Below are positions 1 through 7,270 of a stretch of 22,069 nucleotides of DNA, piece by piece. This DNA is from an uncultured Clostridia bacterium (GTDB taxonomy: Bacteria; Bacillota; Clostridia; TANB77; CAG-508): positions 1 to 22,069 of the forward strand of contig CAKOWW010000019.1 of NCBI GenBank assembly GCA_934129785.1, written 5' to 3'. The translations under genes were made by a program, and so were the position numbers. Below the pieces are notes generated by a model. That model searched no databases. It saw only the letters and a program-made list of their open reading frames with translations, and was not told the DNA's origin. Numbering within the stretch: the first letter of the stretch is position 1; every line of letters starts with the position of its first letter.

Positions 1-10
1 ATACACGCAT
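1..10 (-). CDS. 5' end of a minus-strand gene (three codons visible)
   Basis: An ATG at 8-10 reads leftward as Met-Arg-Val and leaves the window. A strong Shine-Dalgarno (AAAGGAGGA) lies just upstream at about 18-26, and a promoter sits at 40-68, so a real start is likely. Met-Arg-Val is how many ribosomal protein L33 (RpmG) sequences begin, but three residues cannot identify a protein. Confidence 0.5.
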
Positions 11-39
11 TTTTTATTCCTCCTTTAGCTCATAAATTT

Positions 40-68
40 ATTATAGCACATAGTATACCTTTTGTATA
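40..68 (-). promoter_or_regulatory. promoter for the leftmost minus-strand gene
   Basis: On the minus strand a consensus TATAAT (40-45) lies 17 bases after TATACA (63-68), a 4/6 match to the -35 consensus. The predicted transcript start leaves a short leader holding the Shine-Dalgarno of the gene starting at 10. Confidence 0.55.
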
Positions 69-83
69 TATAATTTTAATTTT

Positions 84-127
84 AAATTAAAAATGCTCTA
101 TTTCCGTTTAAAGGTAAAAGAGCATTT
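84..127 (-). terminator. intrinsic terminator after tRNA-Thr
   Basis: On the minus strand AAATGCTCT (127-119) pairs perfectly with AGAGCATTT (99-91) across a 19-base loop. The stem is followed by TTTAATTT. It lies just past the tRNA 3' end and separates it from the next minus-strand gene. Confidence 0.75.
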
Positions 128-136
128 GTTATCTTA

Positions 137-212
137 TGGTGCTGAAAGTAAGGCTTGAACTTACGACCTATGCGTTACGAGGGCATTGCTCTACCAACTG
201 AGCTATTTCAGC
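137..212 (-). tRNA. tRNA-Thr (anticodon CGU)
   Basis: A complete cloverleaf on the minus strand. The acceptor stem GCTGAAA/TTTCAGC is perfect, the D-arm is GCTC/GAGC with AGTTGGTA, and the T-arm is GTAAG/CTTAC with TTCAAGC. The anticodon loop CTCGTAA gives CGT, reading ACG (Thr). Discriminator A and the 3' CCA are encoded (140-137). The anticodon stem ATGCC/CGCAT has a C-C mismatch at the pair next to the loop (31:39), which is unusual. It has its own promoter (223-250) and terminator. Confidence 0.95.
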
Positions 213-222
213 AACTAATATT

Positions 223-250
223 ATTATACTACAAATATGAAAAATAACAA
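223..250 (-). promoter_or_regulatory. promoter of tRNA-Thr
   Basis: On the minus strand TTGTTA (245-250) and a perfect TATAAT (223-228) are separated by 16 bases. The -10 box ends about ten bases before the tRNA 5' end at 212, as expected for a single tRNA transcript. Confidence 0.75.
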
Positions 251-296
251 CTTTAATTTTATATTTTTACATGTTAAAATATTGACAGGTGGTATT

Positions 297-1208
297 ATGT
301 TTAAAAATACATTAGATAATAAAAGATATTATACTTTAAATTATTTTTTTAAAAAGAAATTTGGGCAAAAAGTATTTAAAGTACCCATAGATATTAATAG
401 TACATGTCCTAATCAAGTTAATGGTGGATGTATTTATTGTTCTAATAAGTCTACTGCAAGTATAAGTGATGGAAACTTGGATATTTTAGAACAATTTGAA
501 AATGGTAAAAAAATCATGGAACAAAAATGGCCAGATAGTTTATATATCCCTTATTTTCAATCTGGTACGAATACATATAATGATAAAAATTTGGTTGAAT
601 GTTATGTTGATAAGTTGTTATTATTACCTAAAGTTGTGGGAATAGATATAGCTACTAGACCTGATTGTTTAACAGAAGAATGGTTAGATTATTTAGATGA
701 ACTAAATAAAAAAACTTTTTTAATTGTCGAATTTGGTTTACAAAGTAGCAATAATAATACATTAAATTTTATTAATCGTGGTCATAATAGTGAAGTATTT
801 AAAGATGCTGTAAAAAAATTACATGAAAGAAACATATTTGTTGTTGCACACATTATAAATGGTCTTCCTTATGAAGTTAAAGAAGATATGTTAAATACAA
901 TAAAGTTTGTTAATGATTGTGGGATTGATGGAATTAAAATTCATATGCTTTACGTAGCAAAAAATACCCCTTTAGCTAGTATTTATGAAAAAGATAAATT
1001 TCATATCCTAACTAAAGAGGAATATATTGATATTGTTTGTGATCAATTAAGACTTTTAAATCAAGATATTGTTATAATGAGAATAACTGGAGACCCAACT
1101 TTAGATGAGTTGATTGCTCCGGATTGGCTTATAAAGAAGTTTGTAGTTTTAAATGATATAGATAAAGAAATGGTTAAGAGAAATATTTATCAAGGAGACT
1201 TGCTTTAG
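297..1208 (+). CDS. radical SAM protein of the TIGR01212/YtqA-YhcC type
   Basis: A 303-aa protein. The start at 297 is chosen because CAGGTGG (286-292) lies just before it; an upstream in-frame ATG at 237 has no ribosome site and overlaps the tRNA promoter. Cys37-x7-Cys45-x2-Cys48 near the N-terminus would hold a [4Fe-4S] cluster, and the surrounding NxxCPNxxNGGCxYCSN context matches the TIGR01212 radical SAM family. Family members usually have a longer first cysteine spacing (about 11 residues), so this is a compact variant. The exact reaction is not fixed by sequence. The gene converges on the pncC-like gene with overlapping stop codons, and no terminator is obvious between them. Confidence 0.85.
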   Translation: MFKNTLDNKRYYTLNYFFKKKFGQKVFKVPIDINSTCPNQVNGGCIYCSNKSTASISDGNLDILEQFENGKKIMEQKWPDSLYIPYFQSGTNTYNDKNLVECYVDKLLLLPKVVGIDIATRPDCLTEEWLDYLDELNKKTFLIVEFGLQSSNNNTLNFINRGHNSEVFKDAVKKLHERNIFVVAHIINGLPYEVKEDMLNTIKFVNDCGIDGIKIHMLYVAKNTPLASIYEKDKFHILTKEEYIDIVCDQLRLLNQDIVIMRITGDPTLDELIAPDWLIKKFVVLNDIDKEMVKRNIYQGDLL

Positions 1209-1687
1209 TCTTCTTTTTTTAATATTTTATAAAATTTATCAATTATTTTTTCTATTACTTCTTCTTTATTTTCTTTTCTAGTTTCTTTTGTTACTTTTAA
1301 TGAATTGGTATAATTTGTATTTTTATCTTTATTATATATACTAAAGTAAACTGTGTTATTATCACCAGATAAGTTATGAGGATCCACTCTATTTAGTTTA
1401 CCTGTTATACCTATTCCATAATTAGAATTGGTAAATTCAGATATTTTTTTACTCATTTCTATGGCAGTTTCTGTGCTATAAACTGAATATGTATCAATTA
1501 TATCTTTGGGTACACCCATTTTTATTTTAAATTCATTTGAGTAAGTTACTGCACTAAATTTTAGAATTTCACTAGCTCCCGGGATATTTGTAATGGCATT
1601 AGCAAGAGCTCCGCCGGTACAAGATTCCATCGTGGATACAGTTTTATTTTGTTCTGTTAATATTTTTACTATTTCTTCTAATTTCAT
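1205..1687 (-). CDS. pncC: CinA C-terminal family protein (nicotinamide-nucleotide amidohydrolase, PncC-like)
   Basis: A 160-aa stand-alone CinA C-terminal domain. The family converts nicotinamide mononucleotide to nicotinate mononucleotide plus ammonia in pyridine-nucleotide recycling. MESCTGGALANAITNIPGAS (20-39) is the classic start of the domain with its active Ser, and TYSNEFK follows at about 48-54. The usual V-T-G-I-A-G-P loop reads GITGKLNRVDPHN here, so the glycine/proline part diverges. The ATG at 1687 is preferred: GAGG lies 6 bases upstream. The DUF362 stop codon TGA (1697-1695) overlaps that ribosome site, so the two genes are probably cotranscribed and translationally coupled. 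Confidence 0.85.
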   Translation of the reverse strand: MKLEEIVKILTEQNKTVSTMESCTGGALANAITNIPGASEILKFSAVTYSNEFKIKMGVPKDIIDTYSVYSTETAIEMSKKISEFTNSNYGIGITGKLNRVDPHNLSGDNNTVYFSIYNKDKNTNYTNSLKVTKETRKENKEEVIEKIIDKFYKILKKED

Positions 1688-1694
1688 AATAACC

Positions 1695-2579
1695 TCAATC
1701 AATACTTACTAGTTCATATAGAGTTGTACCTAAACCTAGGCTTTCTGCTTCTTCCACAATATGAATTGCATTTTTATCAAGCATTCGCATCCTTAAAGAG
1801 TTTGCACCATTTTCAGTTAAATTCATAATAATATCATAACAACATTTATCTAAAGCAACTGGGTCTAGGGATGCAAATATTCCTATATCTGCAATTTCTG
1901 GATCTTTTGGATTATTATCGCAATCACAATCTATAGAAATATTATTGGCAACGTTTATATAAACAATATTTTCAGGATTGAAGTAGTCCACGACAGATTT
2001 ATCTGCTTCAGCCATACTTTCTAGAAAATCATCTTGTTTAGTTTCTAATTTACAGCATTCATCTGGTACAGTTGTCTTTCCTGCAGAATGAATCCATGCT
2101 TTACCATTTTTGGAGGCTACTCCGATTGACATATTTTTTAAAGCTCCGCCGAAGCCACCCATTATGTGTCCTTTAAAATGAGATAACATTAGCATTGAAT
2201 CATAATTTTTAATATGACTACCAACATAGTTTATGCCACCTAAATGTTTTCCACCATTTATAGGTATTGTTATTTCACCATCTTCATCCATGATATCACA
2301 TGGAGCTATGTCATAAAACCCATGGTCTTTGATAACTTGCCAGTGATCACTTGGATTCATTCTTTTTCCAGCATAAGCAGTGCAACATTCTACGATTGTA
2401 CCATTTAATTTATTTACTAAATCTTTAATTAAATTTGGATTTAAAAAATTATGTCCACCAGGTTCTCCGGTAGAAATTTTAACTGCAACTTTTCCTTTTA
2501 GTTCGTGATTTAAACTTTCATAAATTTTAACTAAACTTTTGCTTGTTATTTCTTTTGTAAAATATACTTTACTTTTCAT
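1695..2579 (-). CDS. DUF362 domain protein
   Basis: A 294-aa cytoplasmic protein resembling the DUF362 family through its middle region: SHFKGHIMGGFGGALKNMSIG, then IHSAGKT, and near the end ASLDPVALDKCCYDI. There is no C-terminal ferredoxin-like CxxCxxC cluster, so it is the short form of the family, but a CDCD cysteine pair is present. The function of such proteins is not settled. The start at 2579 is supported by AAAGGATTG about 10 bases upstream; a 27-residue N-terminal extension from a TTG at 2660 has no ribosome site. The gene ends in TGA, the only TGA stop I see, and its 3' end overlaps the pncC ribosome site. Confidence 0.8.
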   Translation of the reverse strand: MKSKVYFTKEITSKSLVKIYESLNHELKGKVAVKISTGEPGGHNFLNPNLIKDLVNKLNGTIVECCTAYAGKRMNPSDHWQVIKDHGFYDIAPCDIMDEDGEITIPINGGKHLGGINYVGSHIKNYDSMLMLSHFKGHIMGGFGGALKNMSIGVASKNGKAWIHSAGKTTVPDECCKLETKQDDFLESMAEADKSVVDYFNPENIVYINVANNISIDCDCDNNPKDPEIADIGIFASLDPVALDKCCYDIIMNLTENGANSLRMRMLDKNAIHIVEEAESLGLGTTLYELVSID

Positions 2580-2836
2580 TGTATCAATCCTTTTATATTT
2601 ATGATAATACAATTTATTAAATATGTCTAGATGGCTTTTTATTAAAAGAATAACTAACAATGGTGTAATATTATCATAATAATGTCCCCTTTATTTTTGC
2701 GTACAATAATATTAGTAGTTACAAAAAAGATGCAATTATAGTGTTTTAAGTCGTTGATTTGAGTATAATTTTAAGTTGATTTATAACTTTAAAAAAATAT
2801 TACGAGAAAACTTTTAAAAACTTAAAAAGTCATAAT
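2580..2836. other. intergenic spacer, possible left edge of the accessory block
   Basis: No gene seen. On the minus strand AAAGGGGACATTATT precedes an ATG-led frame of only seven codons (about 2682-2659), which could be a leader peptide or chance. On both strands there are loose TATAAT boxes (for example plus strand around 2764) without good -35 partners. A 6-bp AT-only hairpin (2810-2830) follows the restriction gene and may be a weak terminator. No direct repeat longer than 8 bases with the 11.2-kb region was found by eye. Confidence 0.4.
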
Positions 2837-4027
2837 TTATTCAATTTCATCAGCAAAATATTGTTTTAATTCATCTTTATTAGCATTTATTTTAATGTGC
2901 ATTGAAATTGAAGGCTTTAATTGTTTAACATTGTTAATATTAAATGTTATTTTATTGTTTTCTATTTTAGCATTTTTAATATCTACAAAAAAAACTTTAT
3001 TAAACTTAACTCTACTTGGAGTGCTTGTTCCTCTGCCGTTAACAACTTCCACTAAATTATTATTTAATGAAACTTCGTATTCATTATCAGAAATTTTAAT
3101 TGCCTCCATATCTTTTAATACTTTTTCAAATAGACCCATTGTAAATATTTTTGTATGATTTCTCCCAGAAGTTCTTATTTCGCTATTTTCAGTTGTAATA
3201 ATTCTTCTACCATCTGGTAATTCTATTTTTACACACTTTGGCGTTAAAACTACCAAATCATTATCAGTAGTTGATGATATAATAACATCTATATTATGTC
3301 TTTCGAAATATTTCTCTATAGACTTAACTTTAATCTCATCGTCGAAATTATTATAATTATGTCCTATTTGTTCAATAACGTTTGTTTCGTTATTAAACTT
3401 TTCAATTAACGGAATATACTCAGGAGTATTCACCATAAAATCATCAGATATTAACAATTCTCCCTCATCGTTATATAACCCTGTTATGTCATATTCGCCA
3501 GCTTTTGCATTTCTTTCTTTAAATTCAATTCTAACTTTATTACTATTAATAATTATTTCAGCATCTCCATTGGCAGGATTTCCATATTGAAAAATAAATA
3601 TATCTGGATTCTTTGTATTATAGTATAAATATCTAGCAGCAGAAAATGTTTGGTATCCAGATTTTAAATAATCTCTGCATTCTATAGGAACCTTATTCAC
3701 TGGTGTTCTATCGAAATCAAGACATTTATTTAACTTAAATATCTTTGCTAATGTTTCAATATAATTACATTCTGAAAGAATTCCAGGTTGTAATGCTTTA
3801 CCTTGATTATATTGTTTCTCTATTTCATATTTTCCGCTTTTTAATTTTGATATTTCATTAAATTTCTCAGAGTTATCATTACAAAATTCTTCAAATTTTT
3901 TATCAAAATTCTCATTTCTTTTAAAGAAATCATTCAACATTTTTATATCTACCTCAGGAAGAATCAAATCAGAGTTTGTATTATAAATTTTCTTTATTAG
4001 TTCATTTATTGCTTCTTTTTTATTCAT
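2837..4027 (-). CDS. putative type II restriction endonuclease
   Basis: A 396-aa protein translationally coupled to the adenine methyltransferase: its ATG overlaps the methyltransferase stop (ATGAATAA), the usual layout of a restriction-modification operon. A PD-(D/E)xK-like core is visible at 154-180: GDAE (D155, E157), then VRIEFK (E168, K170), a D-x12-E-x-K spacing, followed by AKAGEYD. The N-terminal 70 residues are rich in Lys/Glu helices. I do not recognise the specificity subgroup, and the target sequence cannot be read off. The start at 4027 fits the coupling better than an upstream alternative inside the methyltransferase. Endonuclease is the best call from motif plus context; motif alone would be weaker. 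Confidence 0.7.
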   Translation of the reverse strand: MNKKEAINELIKKIYNTNSDLILPEVDIKMLNDFFKRNENFDKKFEEFCNDNSEKFNEISKLKSGKYEIEKQYNQGKALQPGILSECNYIETLAKIFKLNKCLDFDRTPVNKVPIECRDYLKSGYQTFSAARYLYYNTKNPDIFIFQYGNPANGDAEIIINSNKVRIEFKERNAKAGEYDITGLYNDEGELLISDDFMVNTPEYIPLIEKFNNETNVIEQIGHNYNNFDDEIKVKSIEKYFERHNIDVIISSTTDNDLVVLTPKCVKIELPDGRRIITTENSEIRTSGRNHTKIFTMGLFEKVLKDMEAIKISDNEYEVSLNNNLVEVVNGRGTSTPSRVKFNKVFFVDIKNAKIENNKITFNINNVKQLKPSISMHIKINANKDELKQYFADEIE

Positions 4028-5552
4028 AATCTTCACTCTCGCTTTCTTCAAATAAAGAACTACTATGAACTTTATTTAAAATCGATATATCTTCATTTAT
4101 ATTTAATACCTCAAAAAACAATCTATTAATCTCATCTCTATACTTCTTAGGAAATTTAATGTTTTCTTGTTTTTTGCCAGCATTTACTTTATATACTAAA
4201 TAATCTTCTTCTTTTTTTTGCATTTCAGTTGCGATTTTATTTAATTTTTTTAATTGATTTTCATTAAATAAATCGTAGAATACAGGTATCGTATTAATAA
4301 TAGTTAATGGACAATTAATTCCACCATCATACAATCTCCAATACCAATATGCAAAAGTAGAATTCATCATACAATAAACATAATTGTATTTATTTTTATC
4401 TTTAATCTTTATAATTCTTTTGCCATCTCTTGATAAATTTTTCTTAGATCCAACAGTAAAATATCTACAAGTGGTTGGTAAATATAATTCTTCGCCGTCG
4501 TTGCTTAATAAATTATTCATTTTTTTACTTGATTTTTCTTTCCAAATATCTAATACATTCAATAAATCAATATGACATTTATAAAATGCCTTTCTTCTAT
4601 TATCAACAACTTGATATCTATCATTAATTAAGTCATATAACAATTTATTATTGAGCATTTTGCTTCTTTCTTCGGTCTTAAATCTTATTAAAGGGCTAAA
4701 TTTAAATCCTCTTACTTTATCTTTATTTTCTACAACTGTAATAGCAGCACGAACTGAATTTCCTTTGTTAGAATTAAATATACCATGCTTTCTACCATTG
4801 AAAATATTGCCAGGGACATTATCAAATGACACAACAAAACCATTATATTTATTCATAACTTTTCTAAGCGAATAAAATTTTCCGCTACCAATAAAGCTAT
4901 AAGGTGTAATTATTACTGAAGTGACACTTTGGGTAATAATTTTTTCTATAAATGCTGAATATAATTCCTTTGAATCTGAAATTACTTTAGTAATTTTCCA
5001 ATCTTCACCAAGCTCAGAAATTTTATAGTATGGTGGATTTGATATAACCTTTGAATTTTTTGGTAATTTTATATTTTTACTTAAAAAATCACAATGTTTG
5101 GTATGTATCTTTCTTAAATATTGCTTTCCATACTTAATAGCAATAGAATATTTACATATTTCTAGTGCTATATCATCTAGATCAAACAAGTATATTTTGC
5201 CATTTCTAATTAAATTAATCGCTTCATGCTTTCCTATTATGTTTAAATAAGATAAAATCAAATTACCAGCACCACACCCAACATCGCATACATTTTCACC
5301 TTTTAGTGGTTTTAACCAATTTGACATAATATCTGCAACATCACGAGGTGTATAATATTTTCCCATTTCTTTTTTACTAATCTTATTTACATGTTCTAAA
5401 CCAATTTCATATAATTCACCATAGTTTTCCATATTAAAAACATCTGATTCAAAATCATTATTTAAAGTTTTTGATAGTATTGTATTCCATGTCTTTTTTA
5501 GACCTTTTTTGTCAATATCAATTATATAATCATCTATCGTATACTTTTTCAT
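4020..5552 (-). CDS. DNA adenine-N6 methyltransferase of a restriction-modification system
   Basis: A 510-aa protein with gamma-class N6-adenine methyltransferase order. GKYYTPRDVADIM (64-76) is motif X, VCDVGCGAGNLIL (88-100) is the SAM-binding motif I, and IYLFDLDD (120-127) is motif II. The catalytic NPPY is at 172-175 and the target-recognition region occupies the C-terminal half. It would transfer a methyl group from SAM to adenine in its target site and protect host DNA from the coupled endonuclease. AGGAAGGTAG lies ahead of the ATG and a good promoter at 5576-5604. The stop codon overlaps the endonuclease start. The organisation (M then R, same strand) and the neighbouring IS elements and integrase suggest horizontal acquisition. 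Confidence 0.9.
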   Translation of the reverse strand: MKKYTIDDYIIDIDKKGLKKTWNTILSKTLNNDFESDVFNMENYGELYEIGLEHVNKISKKEMGKYYTPRDVADIMSNWLKPLKGENVCDVGCGAGNLILSYLNIIGKHEAINLIRNGKIYLFDLDDIALEICKYSIAIKYGKQYLRKIHTKHCDFLSKNIKLPKNSKVISNPPYYKISELGEDWKITKVISDSKELYSAFIEKIITQSVTSVIITPYSFIGSGKFYSLRKVMNKYNGFVVSFDNVPGNIFNGRKHGIFNSNKGNSVRAAITVVENKDKVRGFKFSPLIRFKTEERSKMLNNKLLYDLINDRYQVVDNRRKAFYKCHIDLLNVLDIWKEKSSKKMNNLLSNDGEELYLPTTCRYFTVGSKKNLSRDGKRIIKIKDKNKYNYVYCMMNSTFAYWYWRLYDGGINCPLTIINTIPVFYDLFNENQLKKLNKIATEMQKKEEDYLVYKVNAGKKQENIKFPKKYRDEINRLFFEVLNINEDISILNKVHSSSLFEESESEDYE

Positions 5553-5575
5553 ATCAATACTACCTTCCTATAACA

Positions 5576-5604
5576 ATTGTACCAAATTTCTAAAGAAAAG
5601 TCAC
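5576..5604 (-). promoter_or_regulatory. promoter of the restriction-modification operon
   Basis: On the minus strand GTGACT (5599-5604), a 17-base spacer, then TGGTACAAT. That is an extended -10 (TGn) with TACAAT at 5576-5581. It drives the methyltransferase first and the endonuclease after it. Confidence 0.65.
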
Positions 5605-5734
5605 TAATCTTAAATTAATTTATCAAATTATCGTGAATTTTCATTTGAAATTCCATTTTTAAATAAAAAACTGAGATAAGCTTGTTTATAGTATAATATA
5701 ATCATTTCTTTGCCGAAGAAGGAGGAATTTAAAA

Positions 5735-5945
5735 ATGAAAACATGGAAACATTTAACTTTTGAGCAAAGAAAAGTTATATCAAATGGAATATCACATAAT
5801 TACAAATTAAAAGAAATTGCTGAAACTTTAGGATTTGATCCTACAAGTATTTCTAAAGTAGTAAAAAGAAACAGAGAAATCATTACTATTGGCTTCAACA
5901 TAAAAAATTGTAAAAAAGTAAAAAGATGGCCTTATATATGTGAAG
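5735..5945 (+). pseudogene. IS30-family transposase, N-terminal fragment
   Basis: The frame starts with a strong ribosome site (AGAAGGAGGAATTT) and overlapping TATAAT boxes (5692-5702). It encodes a helix-turn-helix of the IS30 N-terminal type: HLTFEQRKVISNGI, then LKEIAETLGFDPTSISKVVKRN (residues about 6-47). The downstream KxxRWPYIC resembles the cysteine segment that follows the HTH in this family. There the reading breaks off, at the left end of the IS3 element; the DDE catalytic domain (about 250 residues) is missing. Even with the IS3 element removed, the frame would stop two codons later. So the IS30 gene was already truncated before the IS3 insertion. A stand-alone small DNA-binding protein made from the remnant cannot be excluded. 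Confidence 0.65.
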
Positions 5946-5946
5946 T

Positions 5947-5965
5947 TGTAAGATAAAAGTAGACA
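5947..5965 (+). repeat. left inverted repeat of the IS3 element
   Basis: TGTAAGATAAAAGTAGACA mirrors the right end with 15/19 identity. A loose hairpin just inside it (GTAGACACA with TGTGTTTAC, 5958-5982) and an extended -10 (TGGTATAAT, 5992-6000) supply the element's internal promoter region. Confidence 0.8.
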
Positions 5966-6020
5966 CAAAAAAGATGTGTTTACTTTTTCTTTGGTATAAT
6001 TTAGTAAAGGAGATGAAAAT

Positions 6021-6346
6021 ATGCAAGGAAGACCCAAAGGTGGTAAAAACAAATATTATTCAAAAGAAGAAAAATTAAAATATGTTGAACAAATGCTAAA
6101 CGGACGAAGTTGTTGGGTCATTCTATTACTAATAAATGGTTAAACAAATATAATGAACAAGGTATTAAAGGATTAGAAAATCAAAAGAAACCAGGAAATT
6201 CTTTATGCAAATATTCAAATAAGAAAAATTTAACAGATATAGAAAAATTGGAATATGAAAATATGAAATTAAGAATTGAGAATGAACGATTAAAAAAAGG
6301 ATACCTAGTGAAAGGAGATGGTTCAGTTGTAGTATTCAAGAAATAA
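6021..6346 (+). pseudogene. IS3 orfA, frameshifted within its helix-turn-helix
   Basis: The ATG at 6021 follows AAAGGAGATG. The frame reads MQGRPKGGKNKYYSKEEKLK and on to NGRS (residues 26-29), then runs into a stop at 6141. The family-like continuation LGHSIT-NKWLNKYNEQGIKG is in the frame two bases on, from about 6113 to the stop at 6346. Beyond the shift, the segment between NGRS and NKW looks several residues short, so a small deletion not divisible by three is more likely than one base error. The rest is intact: ENQKKPGN, a leucine-zipper-like KLEYENMKLRIENERLKKG, then VKGDG. The loss falls in the DNA-binding helix-turn-helix. Confidence 0.75.
6292..6298 (+). other. programmed -1 frameshift site of the IS3 element
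   Basis: In the orfA frame the codons are TTA AAA AAA GGA, giving the heptamer A AAA AAA followed by G, the slip site used by IS150-like elements. The -1 frame is open from here (6298) straight into orfB. An AAAGGAGATGG tract downstream at about 6310-6320 may also help start orfB on its own. Confidence 0.7.
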
Positions 6347-6414
6347 AACAAAAAGAATTTGAAATTGTAGAAACATTAAGTAAAGAATATTCTGTTAAAT
6401 CATTATGTGAAATA

Positions 6415-7236
6415 ATGAATATTTCTAGAAGAGGTTATTATAAATGGTTAAAAACAAAGGATATATTAAATCAATATGAAATAAATCGTAGAGATTTAGA
6501 ATCTTTAATTAGAGATATTCATAAAAGAAAACCAAGTTATGGCTATCATAGAATAAATTATTTAATTCGTAAGAAAACTGGTTGGGTTGTATCAGATAAT
6601 TTAGTTCATAAAGTATGTAAGATATTAAAAATAAGAAGTAAAGCTAGACATTATTCCATTTATAAAAAACCAGGTGAAGAATCGATTAAATATCCAAATC
6701 TTATTAATAACAATTGGAAGACTATACGACCATTAGAGAAAATAACATCAGATACGACAATGATATGGTTTAAAAGACAAAGATATGATTGGACATATTA
6801 TGTAGATGCATTTGATGATTCTATAATAGGTTCAGATGTTAAACCATTTTATCACGGAGTAAGTATGAAAAATCATAAAGATGCCTTACAAGATATGTTA
6901 AATGACAAAATAAAAAGAGGATATAAAAGCCAAGAGACGATTTTCCACTCCGATCAAGGCATAATATATTCCTCAGTGGCATTTAATAATGCACATAAAG
7001 ATTATAACATAACTAGGTCAATGTCGAGAATAGGAACACCAACAGATAATCCAATAATTGAATCTAAAAATGGATGGTTAAAAAAAGAAATGTATATTGA
7101 TTTTAATCAATATGATTATGATACTGTTGAGGATTATATAAATGCAATTATATATGATCATAATTATTTAAGACCAAGTTATGCTTTAAACTATAAAACC
7201 CCAATTGAGTATAGAACTCAACTAGGGTTTAAATAA
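6415..7236 (+). CDS. IS3-family transposase OrfB (DDE integrase domain)
   Basis: From the first ATG this is 273 aa, but the frame is open upstream to the slip site at 6298 and the natural product is an OrfA-OrfB fusion. It carries an HTH_21 segment (KRKPSYGYHRINYLI), then an RNase-H-fold DDE catalytic core: ITSDTTMIWF for the first Asp, HSDQGIIYSS for the second, and DNPIIESKNGWLKKE for the Glu. It ends with the family tail YNYLRPS-like DHNYLRPSYALNYKTPIEYR. OrfB catalyses IS excision and integration. The catalytic residues are intact although OrfA is not, so movement would need OrfA in trans. Confidence 0.9.
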   Translation: MNISRRGYYKWLKTKDILNQYEINRRDLESLIRDIHKRKPSYGYHRINYLIRKKTGWVVSDNLVHKVCKILKIRSKARHYSIYKKPGEESIKYPNLINNNWKTIRPLEKITSDTTMIWFKRQRYDWTYYVDAFDDSIIGSDVKPFYHGVSMKNHKDALQDMLNDKIKRGYKSQETIFHSDQGIIYSSVAFNNAHKDYNITRSMSRIGTPTDNPIIESKNGWLKKEMYIDFNQYDYDTVEDYINAIIYDHNYLRPSYALNYKTPIEYRTQLGFK

Positions 7237-7248
7237 ATATCTTTTTAT

Positions 7249-7267
7249 TGTCTACTTTTTGTTGACA
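7249..7267 (-). repeat. right inverted repeat of the IS3 element, with an outward -35
   Basis: TGTCTACTTTTTGTTGACA. Its last six bases, TTGACA (7262-7267), form a perfect outward-facing -35. With TAGCAT (7286-7291) in the flanking DNA, 18 bases on, they make a possible hybrid promoter into the repressor fragment. Confidence 0.75.
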
Positions 7268-7270
7268 AGT

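Larger units (their letters stand above)
5947..7267. mobile_element. IS3-family insertion sequence (IS150-like), 1321 bp
   Basis: Bounded by imperfect 19-bp inverted repeats starting TG and ending CA: TGTAAGATAAAAGTAGACA (5947-5965) and TGTCTACTTTTTGTTGACA (7249-7267), with 15 of 19 positions matching. The flanks carry a 3-bp direct repeat AGT (5944-5946 and 7268-7270), a typical IS3 target duplication. Inside are orfA and orfB in 0/-1 frames with an A AAA AAA G slip site. orfA is damaged, so the copy probably cannot make its fusion transposase. The insertion lies inside the phage-type repressor gene. Confidence 0.85.

Noticed and set aside
237..296. Longer N-terminus for the radical SAM protein from the ATG at 237
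   Set aside because: No ribosome site; the region is the tRNA promoter, and the added residues are hydrophobic low-complexity unlike the family.
1695..1697. TGA read as tryptophan (Mycoplasma-type code)
   Set aside because: All tryptophans seen are TGG, and this TGA is placed exactly where the next gene's ribosome site and start follow.
2895..3158. Plus-strand open frame of 87 codons inside the endonuclease gene
   Set aside because: Antisense shadow: hydrophobic low-complexity translation, no ribosome site, and the opposite strand carries a coupled, motif-bearing gene.
5828..6052. Minus-strand frame across the IS30/IS3 junction
   Set aside because: It spans the IS3 left boundary, has no ribosome site and gives low-complexity Ser/Phe/Tyr sequence.
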